This document shows, piece by piece, positions 1 through 5,474 of a stretch of 5,474 nucleotides of DNA. Below the pieces are notes generated by a model that was not told where the DNA came from, searched no databases, and worked only from the letters and a program-made list of their open reading frames with translations. The stretch covers positions 1 to 5,474 of the forward strand of contig JAAUPH010000190.1 of the NCBI GenBank assembly GCA_012035435.1, read 5' to 3'. This stretch comes from Sphingopyxis sp. GTDB lineage: Bacteria > Pseudomonadota > Alphaproteobacteria > Sphingomonadales > Sphingomonadaceae. Every line of letters starts with the position of its first letter. Position 1 is the first letter of the stretch. Both the position numbers and the translations under genes were made by a program.

Positions 1-1
1 C

Positions 2-895
2 GGCCCCGGCATTTCAGGCGTCGGCGCAGGCGGCACGATTGCGGGTGGCGGCAATGGCACCAACACGTCGACCGGCGCGTCAGAGAATGACAATTTCTCG
101 GGCAAAGCGGTCGTGCAATATGAGGTCGCTGACGACATCAACACCTATGTCAGCTACACGCGTGGCTATAAGGGTCCGGCGTTCAACGTTTTCTTCAATC
201 ACACCGCGCCCAATAACGCAGTGCCGATCGATGAAGAAACGTCGGACGCCTATGAATTCGGCATCAAGTCGCGCTTCATGGACAATAAGGCACAGCTGAA
301 CCTCGCGGTCTTCCAGGCCGATTACAAGGGGTTCCAGGCGAACAACTTCGTCCTGCTCAACGGCGCGGTCATCACCAACCTTACCAATGCCGGTACGGTC
401 CGGACGCGCGGTTTCGAACTCGACGCCTTGCTCAGTGCGGCCGACGGGCTCGATTTCAATGCCAATGTCGCCTTTGCGGATGCCAAGGTTCGCCGGTTCA
501 ATCCGAACCCGCTGACCAACGCCCCCAGCGCGATCAACGGCACCCGTCTGCCGCTCGCGCCGAAGTGGAGCGCCAATATCGGCATGAATTATGAGGCGAG
601 CTTGTCCAAGCTGGGCGTCGACGCGATTGCCTATTTCGGCACCAACTTCAACTGGACCGGAAAGCAGTTTTCGGATCTCGGCAATGCCGGGCCGATCGAC
701 AGCTATGGCATCTGGAATGCCAGCCTTGGCTTCTCCGATTCGGACGACAAGTATCGGTTGACCTTCCACCTCAAGAATATCACCGACAACAGCTATGTCC
801 TCCTCAACACCAGCGCTGGCCAGCGCCTGCATATTCCGCGCGATGCGGACCGTTATGCCGGTGTTACGCTGCGCGTCGGTTTTGGCGGCAATTGA
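2..895 (+). CDS. TonB-dependent outer-membrane receptor, C-terminal part (5' end outside window)
   Basis: This is the C-terminal 297 residues of a TonB-dependent receptor, an outer-membrane beta-barrel that imports ligands such as siderophores, vitamins or glycans using energy from TonB/ExbBD. The frame is open from the left edge to the TGA at 893-895, so the GTG at 113 is an internal valine codon, not a start. Visible barrel features are alternating polar/hydrophobic strands, the YVSYTRGYKGPAFN strand, EETSDAYEFGIKSRF followed by LNLAVFQADYKGFQ, TRGFELDA, and the terminal YAGVTLRVGF strand. All are typical of the TonB_dep_Rec barrel in sphingomonads. The first ~30 visible residues are rich in Gly, Thr, Asn and Ser and probably form an extracellular loop. 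The last strand ends in Phe plus GGN, slightly past the usual terminal aromatic. The plug, TonB box and signal peptide are outside the window. The ligand cannot be read from this part. The family call is firm. Confidence 0.93.
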   Translation, partial: GPGISGVGAGGTIAGGGNGTNTSTGASENDNFSGKAVVQYEVADDINTYVSYTRGYKGPAFNVFFNHTAPNNAVPIDEETSDAYEFGIKSRFMDNKAQLNLAVFQADYKGFQANNFVLLNGAVITNLTNAGTVRTRGFELDALLSAADGLDFNANVAFADAKVRRFNPNPLTNAPSAINGTRLPLAPKWSANIGMNYEASLSKLGVDAIAYFGTNFNWTGKQFSDLGNAGPIDSYGIWNASLGFSDSDDKYRLTFHLKNITDNSYVLLNTSAGQRLHIPRDADRYAGVTLRVGFGGN

Positions 896-919
896 TCTCC
901 GGCCCTGCCGGACGCTCAA

Positions 920-956
920 GCAACAGGGCCGTCGGAGCAATCCGGCGGCCCTTTGC
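920..956 (+). terminator. Intrinsic-terminator-like hairpin after the TonB receptor gene
   Basis: The 5' arm AGGGCCG (925-931), U932 and CGGA (933-936) pairs with TCCG (941-944), G945 and CGGCCCT (946-952). This gives 12 continuous pairs including one G-U wobble, closed by a GCAA (GNRA-type) tetraloop at 937-940. Four more pairs, GCAA (920-923) with TTGC (953-956), extend it across a bulged C924. It starts 25 bases after the receptor stop. The T tract is poor (CTTTGCTT), so termination may be incomplete or may act partly as an mRNA 3'-end stabiliser. A competing weaker pairing exists between GGCCCTG (901-907) and CAGGGCC (924-930). The reading as a terminator is inferred from position and stem strength. 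Confidence 0.72.
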
Positions 957-979
957 TTGCCTGACCGGGCTCTGATGAT

Positions 980-986
980 GGGAAAG
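980..986 (+). promoter_or_regulatory. Probable ribosome binding site of the MFS gene
   Basis: The purine run GGGAAAG lies 5 nt before the ATG at 992, and its GGGA core lies 8 nt before it, a normal Shine-Dalgarno distance. The two nearby ATGs at 975 and 978 are in another frame, so this site supports 992 as the start. Confidence 0.55.
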
Positions 987-991
987 CCATA

Positions 992-2242
992 ATGCGTGTA
1001 CTAACGCCGCAGCTGCGCTGGTCGCTGTTTGCCCTGCTGTGCATCGCGGGGATTTTCAACGCGATGGACCGCCCGATCATTGCGATCCTGAAGCCCGATA
1101 TGTCGGCCGATTTCGGCTGGGATGACAAGGATTTCGGTGATCTGGCCTTTTACACTCAGGTCGCGGCAGCCTTCTCCTTTCTGTTCACCGGTTGGTTGGT
1201 CGATCGCTTGGGTGTTCGCCGTTCGATGGTGGCGGGCGTGACCGCGTGGAGCTTTGCCGCGATGGCGCATGGCTGGGCGACCGCTATGTGGCATGTCATC
1301 GCCGCGCGCGTCGGCCTTGGCGCAACCGAGGCGGTGCAGACGCCGCTGACGATCAAAACCGTCGCGACGCTGTTCGCGCCCGATAAGCGGAGCTTTGCCT
1401 TTGGCGTGGGCACCGCCATCGCCAGCATCGGGACGATCAGTCTGCCCTTCTTCATTCCGCCGCTCGCCGCAGCGTTCGGGTGGCGCGGCGCGCTCATTTT
1501 CGGCGGTGTCGGCGGCTTGCTCGCGCTTGTCGCATGGGTTTTCCTTGCGCGAGGGGTGCAATTTAACGACGCCGCAGAGGATGAAACGCTCGATTATAAT
1601 GACGATGCCGCCCCTTATGGCCCCATCCTGCGCGAACGGCGCACCTGGGCCATCTGCATCGCCAAGGCGCTGTCGGATGCGACCTGGTGGTTTATCAATT
1701 TCTGGCTCGCCGATTATTATCGCAAACAATATGGGCTGACGACCGAGCAGCTGGCGGTCCCGCTCGCCATTGCCTTTGCCGGATCGGCGCTCGGCGCACT
1801 GGCGGCGGGTTGGATTTCGACGCGGCTGCTCGAACATGGCTGGTCAGTCAACCGGGTGCGCAAGACTGTCATGCTCGTGTCCGCGCTGATCGTCACACCG
1901 CTGCCGCTGGTGCTGCAAATCGACGCTTTCTGGCCAGTTGCAATCATGATGGGTGTGGTCATGGCAGGACATCAGGGCTTTTCCCTTTCGATTTTCTCGA
2001 CCATCACCGATGTTGTGCCGCGGGCCAAAGTTGGCCGGGTAACCGCGTTTGGCGCCTTTTGCGGCAATATGGGCGGGGCGGGAATTGTGAAGCTCACCGG
2101 CATTTTGGTCGCGGGCGGCACCGGGTTCATGCCCCTGTTCCTGTTCGCTGCGGTGTCCTATCTGCTCGCGCTGGCGTGGCTCCACCTGCTGCTTCCCGAC
2201 ATCCGCCGTGACGACGGTGCTTTGAGGACTGCCGCCGCATGA
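992..2242 (+). CDS. MFS transporter, anion:cation symporter (ExuT/DgoT-like) type
   Basis: This is a 416-residue inner-membrane transporter, a normal length for a 12-helix major facilitator. Helix 1 (about 10-30) carries N-A-M-D-R, the counterpart of NYLDR in the anion:cation symporter group. MFS motif A appears as GWLVDRLGVRR at 67-77 in the helix 2-3 loop. Helix 4 has R106 and E113 (AARVGLGATEA). An acidic loop (about 193-207) joins the two halves. Helix 7 has WWFINFWLADYY, and GHQGFSLSIFSTITDVVP (326-343) strongly resembles the ExuT-type AHQ...N...D.FP stretch. D26, R27, R106 and E113 have the same spacing as the proton/substrate residues D46, R47, R126 and E133 of E. coli DgoT (recalled from the literature), which suggests proton-coupled uptake of a sugar acid or similar organic anion. 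The substrate is unknown. The gene overlaps yeiH by 4 bp (ATGA) and follows the TonB receptor after a 96-bp gap holding a hairpin. The start at 992 has a ribosome binding site. Confidence 0.92.
   Translation: MRVLTPQLRWSLFALLCIAGIFNAMDRPIIAILKPDMSADFGWDDKDFGDLAFYTQVAAAFSFLFTGWLVDRLGVRRSMVAGVTAWSFAAMAHGWATAMWHVIAARVGLGATEAVQTPLTIKTVATLFAPDKRSFAFGVGTAIASIGTISLPFFIPPLAAAFGWRGALIFGGVGGLLALVAWVFLARGVQFNDAAEDETLDYNDDAAPYGPILRERRTWAICIAKALSDATWWFINFWLADYYRKQYGLTTEQLAVPLAIAFAGSALGALAAGWISTRLLEHGWSVNRVRKTVMLVSALIVTPLPLVLQIDAFWPVAIMMGVVMAGHQGFSLSIFSTITDVVPRAKVGRVTAFGAFCGNMGGAGIVKLTGILVAGGTGFMPLFLFAAVSYLLALAWLHLLLPDIRRDDGALRTAAA
2224..2228 (+). promoter_or_regulatory. Probable ribosome binding site of yeiH, inside the MFS gene
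   Basis: GAGGA lies 10 nt before the ATG at 2239, within the last codons of the MFS gene. With the ATGA stop/start overlap it supports 2239 as the start and suggests both independent and coupled initiation. Confidence 0.6.
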
Positions 2243-3306
2243 GCCGCTTGCCGCCGCCTGCTATTCCTCCCGTCGCCGATCTCTATGGCGAGTTGCTGCT
2301 CGCCGAGACGGGGCCGCAGCCGCGGCGGCTTGCCGACTATTGGCCGGGGATAGCGGTGGTTACGGCGGCGGCGCTCGCGGCGGCATGGATTGCCGATCAT
2401 TATGCGGTGCCGCTGGTGCTGATGGGGCTGCTCATTGGTCTCGCGCTCAGCTTCGTGTCGCAGGACAGCCGCACGCACGCAGGCCTTGATCTGATGTCCC
2501 AGACCGCGCTGCGGTGGGGCATTGTCCTGCTCGGCGCGCGCATCACCTTTGACCAGTTCGCTGCGCTCGGCTTTGCGCCCTTTGCTGCGCTTGCCGGGAT
2601 CATGTTGCTCGTGATTGCGGTTACCGTCAGCAGCGCCACGCTGTTTGGACAGAGCAAGCCCGCGGCACTGCTCGCCGGCGGGGCGACGGCGATTTGCGGC
2701 GCGTCGGCTGCGCTCGCGCTTTATGGCCTTATCGGAAAACAGGCGGTTGACCAATCGCGCTTCACGCTGACGTTGGTGGGTATCACGGTTGCCAGTGCGC
2801 TTGCCATGTCGCTGTATCCCGTACTTGCCGTGCAGCTGGGTCTGACCGATGCTCAGGCCGGCTTCCTGATCGGCGCGTCGATCCATGATGTGGCGCAGGC
2901 GATTGGCGGCGGCTTCAGCGTGTCGCCGCAGGCCGGGGAAACTGCGACCATTGTCAAACTCACCCGCGTGGCATTGCTCGCCCCGATGCTGATGCTCGCG
3001 GCCTTGTGGCTGGCGCGGCAGGGCGAAGGCGTGACGTCAAAGGGCCGGGTCTCGCTGCGCCTGCCTTGGTTTATCACGGCTTTTCTGGGGGTTGTTGCCA
3101 TCGGCAGCTTTGTGGACATCCCCACCTCCGTTCGCGAGGGCGCAGCGACGGCAGCGCAGGCGTTGCTCCTGCTCGCCATTGTCGCGACCGCAATGAAGGC
3201 GCAGTTGCACCGGCTGCTGGGACAGGGGTGGCGGCCCTTTGCCCCGGTGGCGGTCGCGACACTCACCAGTTTCACGGCGTCGCTCGCTGCGGCCTTGGCG
3301 CTCTGA
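2239..3306 (+). CDS. yeiH: YeiH family (UPF0324 / Cons_hypoth698) integral membrane protein, putative anion exporter
   Basis: This is a 355-residue polytopic inner-membrane protein, close to the ~350 residues usual in the family. A polar, Pro-rich N-terminal tail of about 34 residues precedes about ten hydrophobic segments, near 36-52, 56-73, 90-102, 108-134, 140-164, 174-198, 205-225, 243-258, 275-292, 302-319 and 333-355. Family hallmarks are GGATAICGASAALAL (147-161), with a Cys inside a membrane segment, GASIHDVAQAIGGG (212-225) and the VKLTRV stretch (239-244) leading into the next helix. Transport by this family is poorly characterised. 'Putative sulfate exporter' is the common database name, and relatives next to sulfonate degradation genes have been proposed to export sulfite, but nothing in this sequence fixes the substrate. 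The gene starts inside the MFS stop (4-bp overlap) and ends 1 nt before glpD, so it is very likely cotranscribed with both. The family call is firm and the function is uncertain. Confidence 0.9.
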   Translation: MSRLPPPAIPPVADLYGELLLAETGPQPRRLADYWPGIAVVTAAALAAAWIADHYAVPLVLMGLLIGLALSFVSQDSRTHAGLDLMSQTALRWGIVLLGARITFDQFAALGFAPFAALAGIMLLVIAVTVSSATLFGQSKPAALLAGGATAICGASAALALYGLIGKQAVDQSRFTLTLVGITVASALAMSLYPVLAVQLGLTDAQAGFLIGASIHDVAQAIGGGFSVSPQAGETATIVKLTRVALLAPMLMLAALWLARQGEGVTSKGRVSLRLPWFITAFLGVVAIGSFVDIPTSVREGAATAAQALLLLAIVATAMKAQLHRLLGQGWRPFAPVAVATLTSFTASLAAALAL

Positions 3307-3307
3307 C

Positions 3308-4813
3308 ATGGCCGAGCATTATGATCTGGCCGTCATCGGCGGCGGCATCAACGGCGCGGGGATTGCGCGCGACGCAGCGGGGCGCGGGCTCAAAGTCGCG
3401 CTGATCGAGCGCGGTGATCTCGCGCAGGGGACGTCGTCCGCGTCGACCAAGCTGATCCACGGCGGGCTGCGCTATCTCGAACATTATGAATTTGCGCTGG
3501 TGCGTGAATCCTTGATCGAGCGTGAGCGGCTGTGGGCGATTGCTCCGCACATCATCTGGCCGCTGCGCTTTGTACTCCCCCATCTAGCCGGCGTCCGGCC
3601 GCGCTGGCTCGTCCGGCTTGGGCTGTTCCTGTACGATCATATCGGCGGGAGGAAGCGGCTGCCCGCTGCCCGCAGCCTCGATCTGACCCGCGATCCGGCG
3701 GGCCGGTCGCTAAAGCCCGAATTCAAGCGTGGTTTCGAATATAGCGATTGCTGGGTCGATGATGCGCGGCTGGTCATTCTCAACGCCCGCGATGCGGCGG
3801 CCCGAAGCGCTGCGGTGCTTACGCGTCATGACGTCACTGCGCTAAAGCGTGTTGGAAATCATTGGCAATTGACGATGCGTCGCGCCGACGGGACCATGAT
3901 CAGCCTGACCGCCAGCGCCGTCGTCAACGCTGCCGGCCCGGCGGTGGCCCAGTTGCTCGACACCCAATCGCTCGCCCACAAAACCCAGGCCCGCTTGGTT
4001 CGCGGATCGCACATTGTCGTGCCCCGCAAATATGAACATGACCGCGCCTATTTCTGCCAGAACCGCGACGGGCGCATCTTCTTTGCCATCCCTTATGAGC
4101 GGGATTTCACGCTGATCGGCACGACTGACGCCGACCATGAGGGTCCGGTTGAAGGCCCGCGGGCGAGCGCAGAGGAAATCGCCTATTTGTGCGAAGGCGC
4201 GTCGCAATATTTCGTCGATCCCGTCACGCCCGACCAGATTGTGTGGAGCTATGCCGGTATTCGCCCGCTAATTGATGATGGTTCCGGCCGGCCTGAGGCA
4301 GCAACGCGCGGCTATCGGTTTGAAGTCGATACGGCGGGCGGCAAGAGTGCCCCCATCCTGTCGATTTTCGGCGGCAAGATCACCACCTATCGCCACTTGG
4401 CCGAAAGTGCGGTGGCCGAGTTGGCGCAATTCTTCCCTGCACTTGCCGGTCCCGGCTGGACGGGCGGCGCTCCGCTGCCCGGCGGCGATTGCGGGATCGA
4501 TGGCATTGAAGCGGCCAAATCGGCGTTAGCGGCACGCTATCCGTGGCTGGGCGCGAGCGAGGTTGGCCGGTTATTCCACAGCTATGGCACCGATGCCGAA
4601 GTGTGGCTCAAGGGCGCGAACGACCGCGCCGCGCTCGGCCAGGATTTCGGCCATGGTCTGTCAGAGGCCGAGGTGCGCTATCTGGTGGCCCAGGAATGGG
4701 CACGGACGGCTGAGGATATCCTTTGGCGCCGCGGCAAATTGGGTTTGCGCTTCGGCGCGGCGGACGTGGCGGCGCTGGATGCCTTTGTCGAGACGCTGGT
4801 CAGTCGCGATTGA
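3308..4813 (+). CDS. glpD: Aerobic-type glycerol-3-phosphate dehydrogenase (FAD, quinone-linked)
   Basis: GlpD oxidises sn-glycerol-3-phosphate to dihydroxyacetone phosphate at the inner face of the cytoplasmic membrane and passes electrons through FAD to quinone, linking glycerol and phospholipid turnover to glycolysis and respiration. From the ATG at 3308 the protein has 501 residues, the length of E. coli GlpD. The FAD-binding Rossmann motif is at residues 9-18 (VIGGGINGAG), ending with acidic E34. The family signature SSASTKLIHGGLRYLE spans 43-58, RGSHIVVPR 232-240, IGTTD follows, the substrate Arg in AGIRPL is R319 and the Lys in GGKITTYR is K357. These fall 2-3 residues from the E. coli R317 and K354 positions as I recall them. 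The C-terminal helical domain (AEVRYLVAQEWARTAEDILWRRGKLG) is intact. The frame is open for 69 bases further upstream, but that segment is yeiH coding sequence and the FAD motif starts right after 3308. There is no clear Shine-Dalgarno; the start is 1 nt after the yeiH stop, which suggests translational coupling. No glpK, glpF or glpR is visible. Confidence 0.96.
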   Translation: MAEHYDLAVIGGGINGAGIARDAAGRGLKVALIERGDLAQGTSSASTKLIHGGLRYLEHYEFALVRESLIERERLWAIAPHIIWPLRFVLPHLAGVRPRWLVRLGLFLYDHIGGRKRLPAARSLDLTRDPAGRSLKPEFKRGFEYSDCWVDDARLVILNARDAAARSAAVLTRHDVTALKRVGNHWQLTMRRADGTMISLTASAVVNAAGPAVAQLLDTQSLAHKTQARLVRGSHIVVPRKYEHDRAYFCQNRDGRIFFAIPYERDFTLIGTTDADHEGPVEGPRASAEEIAYLCEGASQYFVDPVTPDQIVWSYAGIRPLIDDGSGRPEAATRGYRFEVDTAGGKSAPILSIFGGKITTYRHLAESAVAELAQFFPALAGPGWTGGAPLPGGDCGIDGIEAAKSALAARYPWLGASEVGRLFHSYGTDAEVWLKGANDRAALGQDFGHGLSEAEVRYLVAQEWARTAEDILWRRGKLGLRFGAADVAALDAFVETLVSRD

Positions 4814-5474
4814 GCGCCCAGCTGACCGTCAACTCGGTCGACCGGGGCGGAATATCCAGCTTCGCCTCGCTGAAGGTCACTTTCTCATTGGGCGGCAGTA
4901 TGCGCACCGGCGGTTTGATCGTCCAGCTATAGACAATGGTCCCCTGAGAATCCCGTAGTTCCGCCAGGATTGGCGGCACGCGCTGTTCTCGGTCAGTCGG
5001 GTTGATGATCGTGCCGCTGGCGGCGAAATAGATCGTGCCATCGGCCAATTGGCGATAATCCTGTGCATCGGGCAGTTCGATGATCAGGTCGGGCTCGCTC
5101 TCCATCCCCGGCAGCGCCAACCCCTGTGCCCAGCTCGGCAATCCGAAATAATAGAGCGCGCCGGTCGCAGCCAGCATCAGCGCCGCTGCGCTTGCGGCAA
5201 GGATGGTCAGCCACTTCGCCGGATTGCGGCGCGGGCGGCGGAACGGCAGCGGTGCGGGTTCCGTCGGCGCCTCGGGCGCAGGCGCAGCGCTGGCGGCGGC
5301 AAAGGCGCCCGGGGGAGGCACCGGTGGCGTCGCGGCTGCATCGCGTGCGACTGGTTCCGCCACTGGCGCAGGTTCGGGTTCCACCGCGGGCGGCGGCACC
5401 GGCGGCATGTCCGGAATGGTCCAGCCTGTCGCGACGGCCGGAATGCGGGGGCGGGTCCCGGTTCGGGGGCGGTG
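4800..5474 (-). CDS. Single-pass membrane protein with DUF3426-like C-terminal domain, probably the end of an N-terminal zinc-ribbon protein (5' end outside window)
   Basis: The minus-strand frame is open from the right edge to the TGA at 4802-4800, giving 224 visible residues. The ATG at 5408-5406 is probably an internal Met, because 22 further in-frame codons precede it without a stop. The visible order is a long Pro/Ala/Glu-rich linker (about 5246-5474), a basic stretch RRPRRNPAK, one membrane helix (about 5145-5216, WLTILAASAAALMLAATGAL), then a C-terminal domain. By the positive-inside rule the linker is cytoplasmic and the C-terminus periplasmic. The C-terminal pattern G-x-I-I-N-P...VPPILAELRD-G...LPPNEKVTF...PPRSTELTVSW matches the DUF3426/FxLYD-like beta domain. 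Such proteins in alphaproteobacteria usually begin with an MJ0042-type zinc ribbon (two CxxC motifs), which would lie beyond the edge. The role is unknown. It converges on glpD and overlaps its end by 14 bp. Confidence 0.8.
   Translation of the reverse strand, partial: HRPRTGTRPRIPAVATGWTIPDMPPVPPPAVEPEPAPVAEPVARDAAATPPVPPPGAFAAASAAPAPEAPTEPAPLPFRRPRRNPAKWLTILAASAAALMLAATGALYYFGLPSWAQGLALPGMESEPDLIIELPDAQDYRQLADGTIYFAASGTIINPTDREQRVPPILAELRDSQGTIVYSWTIKPPVRILPPNEKVTFSEAKLDIPPRSTELTVSWALNRD

Noticed and set aside
80..940. Long open frame antisense to the receptor gene
   Set aside because: It mirrors the coding strand in high-GC DNA; its product shows no domain or signal, while the plus-strand frame has clear barrel features.
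957..993. Possible promoter: TTGCCT (957-962) with CATAAT (988-993)
   Set aside because: Spacing is 25 bases and the -10-like box overlaps the MFS start codon, so a transcript from it would lack the start.
1001..1837. Long open frame antisense to the MFS gene
   Set aside because: The product is Arg/Gly/Asp-rich without recognisable motifs, and the plus strand encodes a clear MFS protein with motif A.
2158..2886. Open frame antisense to the MFS/yeiH junction
   Set aside because: The translation is highly charged and Arg-rich and spans two well-supported genes, as expected for a shadow frame.
3120..3185. Repeated GCAGCG/GCGCAG units
   Set aside because: They are Ala-rich codons in a YeiH membrane segment, not a true tandem repeat.
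4798..4839. Short inverted repeats GGTCAG/CTGACC (4798-4803, 4822-4827) and GACCG/CGGTC (4824-4828, 4835-4839) as a bidirectional terminator
   Set aside because: Stems are only 5-6 bp, with no T tract on either strand; expected by chance in GC-rich sequence.

Overview
The window looks like a piece of a GC-rich alphaproteobacterial chromosome, most probably a sphingomonad (Sphingomonas, Sphingopyxis or a relative). This rests on the style of the TonB-dependent receptor, the strong G/C bias at third codon positions, the Ala/Pro-rich membrane protein and tight gene packing. It is an inference from general appearance; there is no rRNA or other taxonomic marker here.

Layout. Positions 2-895 (+) hold the last ~297 residues of a TonB-dependent outer-membrane receptor whose plug and first strands lie to the left. 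A GC-rich hairpin with a GCAA tetraloop follows at 920-956 and probably ends that transcript. Three genes on the same strand are then packed with almost no space: an ExuT-like MFS transporter of the anion:cation symporter group (992-2242), a YeiH/UPF0324-family membrane protein (2239-3306, 4-bp ATGA overlap) and a full-length FAD-dependent glycerol-3-phosphate dehydrogenase GlpD (3308-4813, 1-nt gap). On the opposite strand, 4800-5474 holds the C-terminal part of a single-pass membrane protein with a Pro/Ala-rich linker and a DUF3426-like periplasmic domain. Its stop codon overlaps the end of glpD by 14 bp, and its frame runs open off the right edge.

How the genes may work together. The receptor would bring a ligand across the outer membrane with TonB energy. 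The MFS protein would carry an organic anion across the inner membrane with protons. YeiH is a membrane protein of poorly known substrate, with sulfite/sulfate export suggested for some relatives. GlpD would pass electrons from sn-glycerol-3-phosphate to the quinone pool and give dihydroxyacetone phosphate to central metabolism. The MFS-yeiH-glpD packing suggests co-expression, but no glycerol kinase, GlpF, GlpR or sulfonate-cleaving enzyme is visible, so a shared pathway is unproven. The minus-strand gene appears unrelated.

No CRISPR array, insertion sequence, tRNA, rRNA, attachment site or clearly new system was found. The most unusual item is the MFS-YeiH-GlpD gene combination. The only gap without coding sequence is 896-991, which is taken up by the hairpin and a ribosome binding site.
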